Positions 37,078 through 47,040 of a stretch of 64,000 nucleotides of DNA are shown here, one piece after another. The stretch spans positions 62,001 through 126,000 of the forward strand of contig NZ_JAAMQZ010000003.1 of assembly GCF_013522825.1 (NCBI RefSeq), in the 5' to 3' direction. The stretch's first letter is position 1; each line of letters begins with the position of its first letter. A program made the position numbers and the translations under genes. Source of the DNA: Stutzerimonas stutzeri. Lineage in GTDB: Bacteria > Pseudomonadota > Gammaproteobacteria > Pseudomonadales > Pseudomonadaceae. The notes below the pieces were generated by a model, which saw only the letters and a program-made list of their open reading frames with translations, was not told where the DNA came from and did not search any database.

Positions 37078-37821
37078 TTATTCATCTTTGAACTTGAGGT
37101 CGCAAAGCGCCTGCGCTTCGGCCACGTCCAGCGTGCCTTCGTAGATCGCACGGCCGGTGATGGCGCCGATGATGCCAGGGGTGTTGGTGTCGAGCAGCTT
37201 CTGGATGTCGCCGATGTTGTGGATGCCACCGGAGGCGATCACCGGAATGCGGCTGGCGTTGGCCAGGGCCACGGTGGCTTCGACGTTGCAGCCCTGCATC
37301 ATGCCGTCCTTGGCGATGTCGGTGTAGACGATCGCCGAGACGCCATCGGCCTCGAAACGGCGCGCCAGATCCACGGCCTGCACACTGCTGACCTCGGCCC
37401 AGCCGTCGGTGGCGACGAAACCGTCCTTGGCATCCAGGCCGACGATGACCTTGCCCGGAAACGCGCGGCAGGCCTCGCCGACGAATTCCGGCTGCTTGAC
37501 CGCCTTGGTGCCGATGATCACGTAGCTGACGCCGGCGCGCACGTAGTGCTCGATGGTTTCCAGCGAGCGAATGCCGCCGCCGATCTGGATCGGCAGATCC
37601 GGGTAGCGCCTGGCGATGGCGGTGACCACCTCGCCATTGACCGGCTGGCCCTCGAAGGCGCCGTTCAGATCGACCAGGTGCAGGCGGCGGCAGCCGGCCT
37701 CGACCCACTTGGCGGCCATGGCCACCGGGTCATCGGAAAACACCGTGGCGTCGTCCATCAGGCCCTGACGCAGACGCACGCAGGCGCCGTCCTTGAGATC
37801 GATCGCGGGAATAATCAGCAT
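37078..37821 (-). CDS. hisA: ProFAR isomerase HisA
   Basis: A 247-aa TIM barrel that opens the ribose of ProFAR to give PRFAR. Catalytic Asp in [20 protein letters not shown] and the second Asp in [14 protein letters not shown]; phosphate-binding GGIRSLE and GGIHNIGD repeats show the half-barrel symmetry. Separated by about 109-124 bases from hisF and hisH, unusually wide for a his operon, because of the dyads. Confidence 0.97.
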   Translation of the reverse strand: MLIIPAIDLKDGACVRLRQGLMDDATVFSDDPVAMAAKWVEAGCRRLHLVDLNGAFEGQPVNGEVVTAIARRYPDLPIQIGGGIRSLETIEHYVRAGVSYVIIGTKAVKQPEFVGEACRAFPGKVIVGLDAKDGFVATDGWAEVSSVQAVDLARRFEADGVSAIVYTDIAKDGMMQGCNVEATVALANASRIPVIASGGIHNIGDIQKLLDTNTPGIIGAITGRAIYEGTLDVAEAQALCDLKFKDE

Positions 37822-37858
37822 TAGGGATTTCCTCAGAAAATTCGACTTGGCAGCATTC

Positions 37859-37929
37859 GCTGAAGGCTAAAGGCTGGAAGCTGGACGGAAAGCGGCACGT
37901 ATTTCGTCCAGCCTCCAGCGTCCAGCCTT
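37859..37929. repeat. his-region dyad 3
   Basis: Left part AAGGCTGGAAGCTGGACGG, right part CGTCCAGCCTCCAGCGTCC with AGCCTT; near-inverse around about 14 bases, containing tandem GGCTGGA. Lies between the hisH stop and hisA start. Confidence 0.68.
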
Positions 37930-37945
37930 GCGCGCAGCGCCGCCC

Positions 37946-38584
37946 TCACCAACGGCCATCCCAGGCGGCGAAGTTCTGCAGCAACTGCAGGCCGTGGGTG
38001 TGGCTCTTCTCGGGGTGGAACTGCACGGCGAAACGCGAGCCATCGGCCAGCGCCGCGGCGAAATCCTTGCCGTAGTGACCGCGCCCGACCACGTGGCGCG
38101 GATTGCCGGCCTCGACGTAATAGCTGTGCACGAAGTAGAAGCGACCATTGTCCGGAATGCTGTGCCAGAGCGGATGGTCCACCGCCTGCTTGACCTGGTT
38201 CCAGCCCATGTGCGGCACCTTGAGGCGCTCGCCGTCCTCCTCCAGATCCCTGCCGAAGAAGCGCACCTGGCCGGGGAACAGGCCGATGCAATCGACCCCG
38301 TCGTTCTCCTCGCTGCGCTCGAGCAGCGCCTGCATGCCGACGCAGATGCCGAGGAAGGGGCGGTCGACGCTGACCTCGCGCACCAGCTCGTCGAAACCCA
38401 GGCGGCGGATCTCGGCCATGCAGTCGCGGATCGCGCCGACGCCGGGAAACACCACGCGGTCGGCTTCACGGATGACCTGCGCATCGCTGGTCACCAGCAC
38501 CCGACCGGCGCCGACGTGCTCCAGCGCCTTGGCCACCGAGTGCAGATTACCCATGCCGTAATCGATGACGGCGACGGTCTGCAT
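37946..38584 (-). CDS. hisH: Imidazole glycerol phosphate synthase, HisH glutaminase
   Basis: A 212-aa class I glutamine amidotransferase that feeds ammonia to HisF. Nucleophile Cys in [13 protein letters not shown], His/Glu in [14 protein letters not shown]. Starts one base into the hisB stop (shared base at 38584), so tightly coupled to hisB. Confidence 0.97.
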   Translation of the reverse strand: MQTVAVIDYGMGNLHSVAKALEHVGAGRVLVTSDAQVIREADRVVFPGVGAIRDCMAEIRRLGFDELVREVSVDRPFLGICVGMQALLERSEENDGVDCIGLFPGQVRFFGRDLEEDGERLKVPHMGWNQVKQAVDHPLWHSIPDNGRFYFVHSYYVEAGNPRHVVGRGHYGKDFAAALADGSRFAVQFHPEKSHTHGLQLLQNFAAWDGRW

Positions 38585-39180
38585 TACAGGCAGCCCTTGG
38601 TCGAAGGCATCTGCCCGGCCATGCGCTCGTCCAGCGTCAGCGCCATGCGCAGCGCGCGACCGAAGGCCTTGAACACGGTTTCGATCTGGTGATGGGTATT
38701 GGTGCCGCGCAGGTTGTCGATGTGCAGCGTTACCAGCGCGTGATTGACGAAGCCCTGGAAGAACTCCTGGAACAGGTCGACGTCGAAACCGCCAACGGTG
38801 GCGCGGGTGTAGGGCACGATCATGGTCAGGCCCGGACGACCGGAAAAGTCGATCACCACGCGCGACAGCGCTTCGTCCAGCGGCACGTAGGAATGGCCGT
38901 AGCGGGTCATGCCCTTCTTGTCGCCGATGGCCTTGGCGAAGGCCTGACCGAGGGTGATACCAACGTCCTCGACGGTGTGGTGGTCATCGATGTGCAGGTC
39001 GCCCTTGCATTCGATGTCCAGGTCGATCAGGCCATGGCGGGCGATCTGATCGAGCATGTGTTCGAGAAAAGGCACGCCTATGGCAAATCGCGCCTTGCCG
39101 GTGCCATCCAGATTGATCGAGGCCTTGACCTGGGTTTCCAGGGTGTTGCGCTCGACGAATGCCGTACGTTCGGCCATCAC
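38584..39180 (-). CDS. hisB: Imidazoleglycerol-phosphate dehydratase HisB
   Basis: A 198-aa Mn enzyme, single-function type (no N-terminal phosphatase). Metal-ligand motifs [24 protein letters not shown] and the second set [23 protein letters not shown] are present. The start may be MMAERTAF or the second Met. First of the hisBHAF group, divergent from the GNAT gene across about 157 bases. Confidence 0.97.
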   Translation of the reverse strand: MMAERTAFVERNTLETQVKASINLDGTGKARFAIGVPFLEHMLDQIARHGLIDLDIECKGDLHIDDHHTVEDVGITLGQAFAKAIGDKKGMTRYGHSYVPLDEALSRVVIDFSGRPGLTMIVPYTRATVGGFDVDLFQEFFQGFVNHALVTLHIDNLRGTNTHHQIETVFKAFGRALRMALTLDERMAGQMPSTKGCL

Positions 39181-39337
39181 CTGCTCCGCTGATCGTGCAA
39201 AAAAAGATCGGCATTATAGGCCCAAATCCCGCAATGGGGCTATGTACCCTGCGCCATCGAAAGCAGCCAGCGCCGTGCGATTGAAAGCCGCCAGGGTTAT
39301 GCTTGCCGCCATCTTCCAAGAACATCGCCAGGCCAGC

Positions 39338-39736
39338 ATGCCCGTATTCGTCGAAACCATTACCGAACCCAGCCAGCAGGACCTTGTCGATCTGGCGAAG
39401 ATCTTCGCCGACGCCCCCGCCTGGCTGCTGGCGCCCCACGCCGATGCCGAGGCGCTGATCCAGGCGGCGCTGGCCGATGGCAGCCTGATCGCCGGGCGCT
39501 TCAATGACCGCCTGCTCGGCGCAGCCCTGTTGCGACGCGACACACGACACTGGCGACTGTCACACCTGTGCGTGCGCAAGATCACCCGCCGCCGCGGAGT
39601 AGGCAAACGCATCATCGACGAGGCCCGGCGCCTGGCAGCCGAAGCAGGAGGGGAGCTGCATCTGGCTGCGCCACCCGAGCAGCTCGAAACCCAGGCCCTG
39701 GCGGCGCGCATGCACCTGACGCTGGTCCCGCTCTGA
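39338..39736 (+). CDS. GNAT protein resembling PanZ/PanM (acetyl-CoA sensor)
   Basis: A 132-aa compact GNAT fold. ...DLVDLAKIF, AGRFNDRLLGAALL, LSHLCVRKITRRRGVGKRIIDEA resembles the E. coli PanM blocks AARFNERLLAAV and RVREVTRRRGVG, the acetyl-CoA loop. PanM/PanZ triggers PanD cleavage and senses CoA for pantothenate synthesis. Start ATG at MPVFVETI fits; the longer frame overlaps hisB promoter sequence. The function is inferred from that motif match only; panD is not nearby. Confidence 0.68.
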   Translation: MPVFVETITEPSQQDLVDLAKIFADAPAWLLAPHADAEALIQAALADGSLIAGRFNDRLLGAALLRRDTRHWRLSHLCVRKITRRRGVGKRIIDEARRLAAEAGGELHLAAPPEQLETQALAARMHLTLVPL

Positions 39737-39832
39737 GGGGCTCCGAAGCCACGTCGCCACTGCCCGCGGCGCTATACTCGCCATCTTTCAAGCACGCCAC
39801 TCATCAAACACGCCAAAAGCAAGGACTTGTCC

Positions 39833-42052
39833 ATGAAAGCGATCGGCAAAATCCTGGGCCTGGTAATCCTCGGGTTGCTTCTGCTCATCGTCGCACTGGG
39901 CTTCGCCCTGACTCATCTGTTCGACCCCAACGACTACAAGGATGAGATTCGCGAGCTGGCCCGCAGCAAGGCCGGGCTCGAACTGGATATCCGTGGCGAT
40001 ATCGGCTGGAGCCTCTTCCCCTGGCTGGGCCTGGAGCTGCACGACACCTCCCTGGCAAGCGCCAGCATACCGCAACAGCCGCTCGCTGATCTGCGCATGC
40101 TCGGCCTTTCCGTTCGCGTGCTGCCGCTGTTCAGTCGCGAAGTACAGATGAGCGACATCACCCTCAACGGCCTCAACCTGACCCTGACGCGCGATGAAAA
40201 CGGCGAGGGCAACTGGGAAGGCATTGGCCAACCAGCCCAACAGCAGGCGCAGGCTGAAACAGAACCGGCAGAGCCGGCCAGCGAAACGACCGCACAACCC
40301 AGGTCCGGCAAGACCAGCCGCCCCTTGCAACTCGATATCGACAGCCTGACCATCAAGGATGCGCGGGTCACCTATCAGGACGCCCAGAGCGGCCAGCACC
40401 TGAGCGCCGAAGGCATTGAGCTGACCACCGGCGCCATCCGCGAAGGCGAGCCTATCCCCCTCAAGCTCAACGCCTTCTTCGGCAGCAACAAGCCGGTCAT
40501 GCGCGCGCGCACCGAGCTGCAGGGCAACCTGCGTTTCGACAACAAACTGCAGCGCTATCAGTTCGAAGACCTGCGCCTGACCGGTGAAGCCTCCGGTGAA
40601 CCGCTGCAAGGCAAGACCCTGAGCTTCAGCGCACAGGGGCAACTGCTGGCGGATCTGGCCGCCGACGTGGCCGAGTGGAGCAGCCTCAAGTTCACGGCCA
40701 ACCAGCTGCGCGGTCTTGGCGAACTCAAGGCCGGCAACCTGCAGGAGCAGCCAACCATCAACGGCACCCTGTCCATTGCCCCCTTCAACCTGCGCGAATT
40801 TCTCGACGGTCTCGGCCAAGAACTTCCGGCCATGGCCGACAACAGCAGCCTGGGCAAGGCCGAGCTGATCACCCGGCTGAACGCCACGACCAACAGCCTG
40901 AGCCTCGAAGAACTCACCCTGAAGCTGGACGACAGCACCTTTACCGGCCAGCTCGGCATCAGCGACTTCGCCAGACAGGCGCTGCGTGTCGATCTCAAGG
41001 GCGACCGCCTCGACCTCGACCGCTATCTGCCGCCGCCCGTCAAGGACGAGACAACCCAAGCACGCCAGAGCGAAGTAAAAGCCAGCGAAACAGCCGCCAT
41101 CGGCAGCGGCACCACACCTCTGCCGGAAAAACCCACCCAGCAGGCCTGGAGCGAAGCCTCGGTGCTGCCCATCGCGACCCTGCGCACACTGGATACGCGA
41201 ATCAGCCTCGCCATCGGCAGCCTTACCGCAATGAAGCTGCCGCTGGACAATTTCAGCCTCAAGACCCGCACCAGTGGCGGCCTGCTGACGCTGGAAAGTC
41301 TCAAAAGCGGCCTCTACAACGGGCGACTGGACGCCACAGCCAGTCTTGATGCGAGACCAGACATCCCTCTGCTGAATGCGCAGACACACATCGCTCACGT
41401 GCCGGTCGAGCGCCTGCTGCAAAGCCAGGGCGAACAGGTCGTAGTCAAGGGCCTGCTCAACCTGGACAGCAACATCCGCACCCAGGGCAACAGCCAGAAG
41501 GCCTGGATCGATGGCCTCAACGGCAAGGTCGGTTTCGTCCTCGACAACGGCATCCTCGTCGATGCCAACCTCGAACAGCAGCTGTGCCGCGCCATCGCCA
41601 CGCTCAACCGCAAGCCGCTGACCAGCGAACCACGCAGCAAGGACACACCTTTCCGCGAACTCAAGGGCAACCTGACCCTGCGTAACGGCGTGGCCAGCAA
41701 TCCCGACCTCAAGGCGAGCATTCCCGGCCTGACGGTGAACGGCAACGGCGACGTCGATCTGCGCGTACTGGGCATGGACTACCGCATCGGCATCCTTATC
41801 GAAGGCGACAAGGGCGCCATGCCGGACGAGGCCTGCCAGGTCAACGAACGCTACGAAGGCATCGAGTGGCCGCTGCGCTGCCGTGGCCCACTGGAACTAG
41901 GCGCCAAGGCCTGCCGCTTCGACAATGACGCCCTGGGCAAGGTCGCGGCCCGGCTGGCTGGCGAAAAGCTCAGCGAAAAGCTCGAAGAGAAGCTCGGCGA
42001 CAAGGTCAGCCCGGACCTCAAGGATGCGATCAAGGGTCTGTTCAAGCGATGA
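39833..42052 (+). CDS. AsmA family envelope protein
   Basis: A 739-aa protein with one N-terminal helix (ILGLVILGLLLLIVALGFAL) and a long beta-rich periplasmic region containing the AsmA N-terminal block LFDPNDYKDEIRELARSKAGLELDIRGDIGWSLFPWLGLEL. The C-terminal AsmA_2 block (RNGVASNPDLKASIPGLTVNGNG, then YRIGI) is clear. AsmA-type proteins are bridge-like lipid carriers between membranes. Start ATG preceded by AAGGA. Its stop overlaps mutY. Confidence 0.88.
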   Translation: MKAIGKILGLVILGLLLLIVALGFALTHLFDPNDYKDEIRELARSKAGLELDIRGDIGWSLFPWLGLELHDTSLASASIPQQPLADLRMLGLSVRVLPLFSREVQMSDITLNGLNLTLTRDENGEGNWEGIGQPAQQQAQAETEPAEPASETTAQPRSGKTSRPLQLDIDSLTIKDARVTYQDAQSGQHLSAEGIELTTGAIREGEPIPLKLNAFFGSNKPVMRARTELQGNLRFDNKLQRYQFEDLRLTGEASGEPLQGKTLSFSAQGQLLADLAADVAEWSSLKFTANQLRGLGELKAGNLQEQPTINGTLSIAPFNLREFLDGLGQELPAMADNSSLGKAELITRLNATTNSLSLEELTLKLDDSTFTGQLGISDFARQALRVDLKGDRLDLDRYLPPPVKDETTQARQSEVKASETAAIGSGTTPLPEKPTQQAWSEASVLPIATLRTLDTRISLAIGSLTAMKLPLDNFSLKTRTSGGLLTLESLKSGLYNGRLDATASLDARPDIPLLNAQTHIAHVPVERLLQSQGEQVVVKGLLNLDSNIRTQGNSQKAWIDGLNGKVGFVLDNGILVDANLEQQLCRAIATLNRKPLTSEPRSKDTPFRELKGNLTLRNGVASNPDLKASIPGLTVNGNGDVDLRVLGMDYRIGILIEGDKGAMPDEACQVNERYEGIEWPLRCRGPLELGAKACRFDNDALGKVAARLAGEKLSEKLEEKLGDKVSPDLKDAIKGLFKR

Positions 42053-43116
42053 GCCCGGAACAATTCGGCGCAGCGGTCCTCGCCTGGTACGACCGCCACG
42101 GACGCAAGGACCTGCCCTGGCAGCAGGGCATCACACCCTACCGCGTGTGGGTCTCGGAAATCATGCTGCAGCAGACCCAGGTCGGTACTGTGCTCGGCTA
42201 TTTCGACCGCTTCATGACCGCGCTGCCCAGCGTCGAAGCACTGGCCGCTGCCGACGAAGATGAAGTGCTGCACCTGTGGACCGGGCTCGGCTACTACAGT
42301 CGCGCGCGCAACCTGCACAAGACCGCCAAACTGATCGTCGCCGAACATGGCGGCGCATTCCCGCAGGACGTGGAAAAACTCACCGAACTGCCCGGCATAG
42401 GTCGCTCCACCGCCGGCGCCATCGCCAGCCTCTCCATGGGCCTGCGCGCACCGATCCTCGATGGCAACGTCAAGCGCGTGCTGGCGCGCTACGTCGCCCA
42501 GGATGGCTATCCGGGCGAGCCGAAAGTCGCCAGGCAACTGTGGGATGTCGCCGAGCGCCTCACCCCGCAGCTGCGCGTCAATCACTACACCCAGGCGATG
42601 ATGGATCTGGGCGCCACGCTCTGCACCCGCAGCAAGCCCAGCTGCCTGCTCTGCCCGTTGAAGGACGGCTGCCGCGCCCACCTGCTCGGTCGCGAAACCG
42701 ACTTCCCGCTACCCAAGCCGCGCAAGACACTGCCGCGCAAGCGCACCCTGATGCCGCTGCTGGCCAACCATGAGGGCGCCATCCTGCTCTACCGTCGCCC
42801 CTCCAGCGGCCTCTGGGGCGGCCTCTGGAGCCTGCCGGAACTGGATGACCTGGCCGCCCTCGCCCCCCTCGCCGAACGCCATGCACTGACATTGCAGGAA
42901 CGCCGCGAACTGCCCGGCCTGACCCACACCTTCAGCCATTTCCAGCTGGCCATCGAACCCTGGCTGGTCAGGGTAGAATCGGCCATCGGTGCCGTGGCCG
43001 AGGCCGACTGGCTCTGGTATAACCTCGCCACCCCGCCGCGACTGGGGCTTGCCGCCCCGGTGAAGACGCTGCTCAAGCGCGCCGCCGCCGAACTGAACGC
43101 AGGAGAAATCTCATGA
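42049..43116 (+). CDS. mutY: Adenine DNA glycosylase MutY
   Basis: A 355-aa glycosylase that removes adenine opposite 8-oxoguanine. EIMLQQTQV (catalytic Glu), Hh[17 protein letters not shown], catalytic Asp in [14 protein letters not shown], and the Fe-S cluster [17 protein letters not shown] (C-x6-C-x2-C-x5-C). The C-terminal NUDIX-like domain recognises oxoG. ATGA overlap with asmA and with yggX shows coupled translation. Confidence 0.97.
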   Translation: MSPEQFGAAVLAWYDRHGRKDLPWQQGITPYRVWVSEIMLQQTQVGTVLGYFDRFMTALPSVEALAAADEDEVLHLWTGLGYYSRARNLHKTAKLIVAEHGGAFPQDVEKLTELPGIGRSTAGAIASLSMGLRAPILDGNVKRVLARYVAQDGYPGEPKVARQLWDVAERLTPQLRVNHYTQAMMDLGATLCTRSKPSCLLCPLKDGCRAHLLGRETDFPLPKPRKTLPRKRTLMPLLANHEGAILLYRRPSSGLWGGLWSLPELDDLAALAPLAERHALTLQERRELPGLTHTFSHFQLAIEPWLVRVESAIGAVAEADWLWYNLATPPRLGLAAPVKTLLKRAAAELNAGEIS

Positions 43117-43385
43117 CCCGCACCGTGAACTGCCGCAAGTACAAAGAAGAACTCCCCGCCCTTGACCGCCCACCCTATCCGGGCGCGAAAGGCGAAGACA
43201 TCTACAACAACGTCTCCAAGAAAGCCTGGGACGACTGGCAGAAACACCAGACCATGCTGATCAACGAACGCCGCCTGAACATGATGAACGCCGAGGACCG
43301 CAAGTTCCTGCAGGCCGAGATGGACAAGTTCTTCTCCGGCGAAGACTACGCCAAGGCTGAAGGCTACGTGCCACCCAGCGAGTGA
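43113..43385 (+). CDS. yggX: Fe2+-trafficking / oxidative damage protection protein YggX
   Basis: A 90-aa protein with the conserved [20 protein letters not shown] and [17 protein letters not shown] blocks. YggX protects Fe-S proteins and reduces iron-driven oxidative damage; its place beside mutY is widespread. Start overlaps mutY; terminator follows. Confidence 0.97.
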   Translation: MTRTVNCRKYKEELPALDRPPYPGAKGEDIYNNVSKKAWDDWQKHQTMLINERRLNMMNAEDRKFLQAEMDKFFSGEDYAKAEGYVPPSE

Positions 43386-43393
43386 TTCTGACA

Positions 43394-43417
43394 AACGCCC
43401 CGACCGGGGCGTTTTTT
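43394..43417 (+). terminator. Terminator after yggX
   Basis: AACGCCCC and GGGGCGTT arms with a four-base loop, then six T. Ends the asmA-mutY-yggX transcript. Confidence 0.92.
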
Positions 43418-43487
43418 CTGGCGAACAAAATACGCCGACAACCCCAACGCCCAAAGCCACACGCCGCCCAAACCCAGCCCGCAACCC

Positions 43488-43520
43488 GTAGCCTGGATTA
43501 GCCGAAGGCGTAATCCGGGT
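43488..43520. repeat. A-class palindrome before tRNA-Phe
   Basis: GTAGCCTGGATTA arm, core GCCGAAGGCG, then TAATCCGGGT. A complete stem of GGATTA/TAATCC in the yggX-tRNA gap. Confidence 0.7.
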
Positions 43521-43578
43521 TTGCGAGGCATGTTTTCTCCTAAATGCCTGCCCCCACTAAAAATTTTCCATTCCGCGC

Positions 43579-43607
43579 TTGACAGTCAAAAGCCAAATCC
43601 GTCTAAT
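43579..43607 (+). promoter_or_regulatory. Promoter of tRNA-Phe
   Basis: TTGACA (43579-43584), 17-base spacer, TCTAAT (43602-43607), with a GC-rich discriminator, about 12 bases before the tRNA. Close to consensus, as expected for a stable-RNA promoter. Confidence 0.8.
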
Positions 43608-43618
43608 AGCGCCCCGTT

Positions 43619-43694
43619 GCCCAGGTAGCTCAGTCGGTAGAGCAGGGGATTGAAAATCCCCGTGTCGGCGGTTCGATTCCGTCCCTGGGCACCA
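43619..43694 (+). tRNA. tRNA-Phe (GAA)
   Basis: A complete 76-base cloverleaf: acceptor GCCCAGG/CCTGGGC, D-arm with AGCTCAGTCGGTAGAGCA, anticodon stem GGGGA...TCCCC with loop TTGAAAA (anticodon GAA), T-arm GGTTCGATTCC, encoded CCA end. Phenylalanine identity from the anticodon. Confidence 0.97.
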
Positions 43695-43740
43695 CTCATT
43701 CTTTTCGAGTGGTGTCGAAACCACCCGAAATTCACAAGAA

Positions 43741-43762
43741 ACCCGCCTAGTGCGGGTTTTTT
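43741..43762 (+). terminator. Terminator after tRNA-Phe
   Basis: ACCCGC and GCGGGT arms with a short loop, then six T. Confidence 0.88.
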
Positions 43763-43916
43763 GTTGCCTGCAATTCCTGCTCGCCGGAGCACTGCGGCCT
43801 TTCACCCCCGGCAAGGCAGCGTGCTCGGCTGCACAGCCAGTTCTGGACTAGGCTTGTGGCGGCTGATATGAAATAGCCAGTTGGCAGCCCTACTCCAATA
43901 ACAATAAGCGTCAGCC

Positions 43917-44714
43917 ATGGAGCGCAAAGCAGTGCGCAGATTTTTCTCGAGCTTATCGATCTGGCTGATGCTGGCCGCCGTGCCGGTGATGGCTGAGCAG
44001 TGGACATTCGTGACCGAGGACTTCCCACCCTTTACCCATCCTGCCGAAGATGTCGGCAGCCTGGAGGTCGGTGTGCTGGCGGGTGGGCCGCTGGTGGAAA
44101 TCGTGCAAAGTGCCTGTGCGCGCCTCGACCGGGAATGCCCGATCATGCTGCACCCCTGGCAACGGGCGCTGCGGATGGCCGAACAGGGCGAGGCGGATGG
44201 CATTTTCACCGTGATTCGCTCCCCCGACCGCGAGCGCGCATTTCATATCAGCCGCATGCTGGTGATGTCGCGCTACAGCGTCTTCGCCCGTGACGACAGC
44301 AATTTCATTTTCTCTGACCCGGATGATCTGATGGGTCGGACGGTAGGGGTCTACGGACCGTCCGGCACATCCTGGGTGCTGTCCGAACACCTCAAGTCCA
44401 TCGCCGACGTGCGCATCCACCTGACCCTGAACAACCGGCGCCTGTTGAACATGCTGCAGTCGGGGCGCTTCGGCAAGGAAGGGCTGGCAGTGGTCAATCA
44501 GGATGTGGCCTGGCATCTGATCGAGGATGAACAACTCGACGGCCTGCGCGAGGCAGGCGAGCTTGCAGTGGTTCACTACGGCATCGGCCTGTCGCGGAAG
44601 CGGATCAGCGAGGAGCAGTTCCAGGCGTTCGAACAGGCTCTGGATGCGGCCATTGCCGATGGCACCGTGCCGAGAATACTGCGCCGCTATCAGCTTGAAG
44701 CCGCTTATCCATAG
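43917..44714 (+). CDS. Periplasmic substrate-binding protein, SBP_bac_3-like
   Basis: A 265-aa exported protein with signal peptide (MLAAVPVMAEQ). Reads WTFVTEDFPPFTHP, LVEIVQSACARLDRECPIMLHPWQRALRMAEQGEADGIFTVIRSPDRE, a layout of the extracellular solute-binding family 3, often found as stand-alone sensors of amino acids without permease partners. It lies alone between tRNA-Phe and betT. The ligand is not evident. Confidence 0.82.
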   Translation: MERKAVRRFFSSLSIWLMLAAVPVMAEQWTFVTEDFPPFTHPAEDVGSLEVGVLAGGPLVEIVQSACARLDRECPIMLHPWQRALRMAEQGEADGIFTVIRSPDRERAFHISRMLVMSRYSVFARDDSNFIFSDPDDLMGRTVGVYGPSGTSWVLSEHLKSIADVRIHLTLNNRRLLNMLQSGRFGKEGLAVVNQDVAWHLIEDEQLDGLREAGELAVVHYGIGLSRKRISEEQFQAFEQALDAAIADGTVPRILRRYQLEAAYP

Positions 44715-44869
44715 GTTCGACTCGACTCTGCCGGATCAACGCTCGCCAAACTGCGCTGCCGCACTCCTGGTGAGTATTTGGCGACAAACAACCGTCTACT
44801 CTCTGAGCGGCGGCCTCACTTCATGCCTCATGACGCCGCCCCATTCACCAGCCAGAGACCAGACGCCCG

Positions 44870-46924
44870 ATGGAATCCCAGAACAAGCTGCCCAAGGCCA
44901 TCATTCTCTTTCCCGTTTTCATCCCTGCCGTAGTGGTCACGCTGCTGCTGGTGATCGGCACCATCAGCAACCCTGAACTGGCCGGCGAGCTGTTCAGCGA
45001 GACGCTGGCGTTCATCACCCGTTCGTTCGGCTGGTTCTACATGCTGGCGGTGGCCTTTTTCCTGGTCTTCATCGTCGGCATCGCGCTGACCAAGTGGGGC
45101 AACATCAAGCTCGGGCCGGACCATGCCGAGCCGCAGTACAGCTTTCCGGCCTGGTTCGCCATGCTGTTTTCCGCCGGCTACGGCATCGCGTTGCTGTTCT
45201 TCGGCGTAGCCGAGCCGGTGCTGCACTATTCGACGCCTCCGGTCGGCGCGCCGGAAACCGTGGATGCCGCCAAGCAGGCGATGCAGATCGCCTTTTTCCA
45301 CTGGGGTTTCCATATCTGGGCGATCTACGGCCTGACCGGCCTGGCGCTGGCGTACTTCTCCTTCCGCCACGGCCTGCCACTGTCGATGCGCTCGGCGCTG
45401 TATCCGATCATCGGCGAGCGCATCCACGGCCCCATCGGACACGTAGTGGACGTATTCGCCATCCTCGGCACGCTGTTCGGCATCGCCACCACTCTGGGCC
45501 TGTCGGTCACCCAGATCAACGCCGGCCTGAACTACCTGTGGCCGCAGATTCCCGTCAGCACCACGGTGCAGATCATTTCCATCGTGGTGATCACCGCCCT
45601 GGCGACCTGCTCGGTGGTGGCCGGCATGGACAAGGGCATCAAGAACCTGTCGCTGCTGAACATGACGCTGGCGATCCTGCTGATGCTGTTCGTGTTCATC
45701 GTGGGGCCGACCATCTTCATTCTGGAAACCTTCCTGCAGAACACCGGCAGCTACCTGAACAACATCATCGAGCGCACCTTCAACCTGCAGGCCTACACGC
45801 GCAGCGACTGGATCGGCAACTGGACGCTGTTCATCTTCGGCTGGACCATCGCCTGGTCGCCGTTCGTGGGTCTGTTCATCGCCAAGATCAGCCGTGGCCG
45901 GACCATCCGCCAGTTCGTCTTCGGCGTGATGTTCGTGCCGACGATCTTCACCTTTCTCTGGTTCTCCATCTTCGGCGACACGGCGCTGCACCTGATCATG
46001 GTCGAGGGCTATACGGAGCTGATCGGCGAGGTGCAGAGCGACCATGCCATCGCACTGTTCAAGCTCTTCGAGCACCTGCCGCTGTCCTCCATCACCTCGT
46101 TCGTCGCAGTGGTGCTGATCGCCACCTTCTTCGTCACCTCCGCCGACTCCGGTGCGCTGGTGATCGACTCGCTGGCCGCTGGCGGCGTGGCACAGACGCC
46201 TGTCTGGCAACGGGTGTTCTGGGCGACCACGGCGGGCTTCGTCGCTATCGCCCTGTTGGTGGCCGGTGGCCTGAGTGCCTTGCAAACCATGGCGATCACC
46301 AGCGCGCTGCCGTTCGCCGTCATCATGATCATCGCGGCGCTGGGCATGTGGCGGGCACTGGTGATCGAGGGCCATCACGAAGTCAGCCTGCAGAACCACA
46401 TGCACGGCAGCCGGCTGGCCAGCAATGCCGGGCCGGGCCTGTGGAAAAAGCGTCTGGCCGGACTGGTCAACTTCCCCAGCCGCGAAGAGGCGGAAAACTT
46501 CATCGCCACCAGCGTCATCAAGGGCATGCGCCGAGTACAGCGCGCCTTGACCGAACAGGGCTGGCCAGCTGAAGTGCATACCGACGAGCACAACTCGCGG
46601 GTTTATCTGGAAGTCATCAAGGAAAACCAGGTCGATTTCATCTACGAGATCCGTCTGGTCGGCTATGCCATGCCCTCCTTCGTGCTCACCGAGGACCCGG
46701 ACACCAACGAACAGTATTACCGCGCCGAGGTCTTCCTGCGCCGTGGCGGTCAATCCTATGACGTCTACGGTTATGACCAGCAGGACATCATCAGTGACAT
46801 TCTCGACCAGTTCGAGAAGTACCTGAACTTCCTGCATATCTCGCCCGGCAGCCTGCCGTGGAAGATGGAGGAGCACGATGAGATGCTCAACAACGAACCG
46901 GAAGTACCGAAGCCCGAAACCTGA
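44870..46924 (+). CDS. betT: BCCT family choline/betaine transporter, BetT-type
   Basis: A 684-aa transporter with twelve helices. The BCCT helix-8 block reads WTLFIFGWTIAWSPFVGLF followed by IAKISRGRTIRQF, and YGIALLFFGVAEPV and SADSGALVIDSLA are further signatures. A long hydrophilic C-terminus (from about 530 on: EVHTDEHNSRVYLEVI, GGQSYDVYGYDQQDIISDI) is the osmosensing tail of BetT-like proteins. Imports choline or betaine with protons/sodium. Substrate by family resemblance. Confidence 0.87.
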   Translation: MESQNKLPKAIILFPVFIPAVVVTLLLVIGTISNPELAGELFSETLAFITRSFGWFYMLAVAFFLVFIVGIALTKWGNIKLGPDHAEPQYSFPAWFAMLFSAGYGIALLFFGVAEPVLHYSTPPVGAPETVDAAKQAMQIAFFHWGFHIWAIYGLTGLALAYFSFRHGLPLSMRSALYPIIGERIHGPIGHVVDVFAILGTLFGIATTLGLSVTQINAGLNYLWPQIPVSTTVQIISIVVITALATCSVVAGMDKGIKNLSLLNMTLAILLMLFVFIVGPTIFILETFLQNTGSYLNNIIERTFNLQAYTRSDWIGNWTLFIFGWTIAWSPFVGLFIAKISRGRTIRQFVFGVMFVPTIFTFLWFSIFGDTALHLIMVEGYTELIGEVQSDHAIALFKLFEHLPLSSITSFVAVVLIATFFVTSADSGALVIDSLAAGGVAQTPVWQRVFWATTAGFVAIALLVAGGLSALQTMAITSALPFAVIMIIAALGMWRALVIEGHHEVSLQNHMHGSRLASNAGPGLWKKRLAGLVNFPSREEAENFIATSVIKGMRRVQRALTEQGWPAEVHTDEHNSRVYLEVIKENQVDFIYEIRLVGYAMPSFVLTEDPDTNEQYYRAEVFLRRGGQSYDVYGYDQQDIISDILDQFEKYLNFLHISPGSLPWKMEEHDEMLNNEPEVPKPET

Positions 46925-47002
46925 TACGGCCAAACCCTGCAAATTCATCTATATAGATAGGAGACGATCCGCCGCACCGCTGTCCGAGCCCTCGATCACG
47001 CA

Positions 47003-47018
47003 GTGACCAACCGGTCAC
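47003..47018. promoter_or_regulatory. Palindromic operator candidate GTGACCAACCGGTCAC
   Basis: A GTGACC/GGTCAC dyad in the 237-base gap before the amino-acid ABC operon resembles TetR-family operators of the TTGACCA/TGGTCAA type. It sits about 23 bases before the candidate -35. Confidence 0.42.
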
Positions 47019-47040
47019 GCTCATGACGGGGGCGTCGTGC

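Noticed and set aside
44828..46948. A 706-codon minus-strand frame over betT
   Set aside because: Asp/His/Gln-rich nonsense product antisense to a recognisable transporter.
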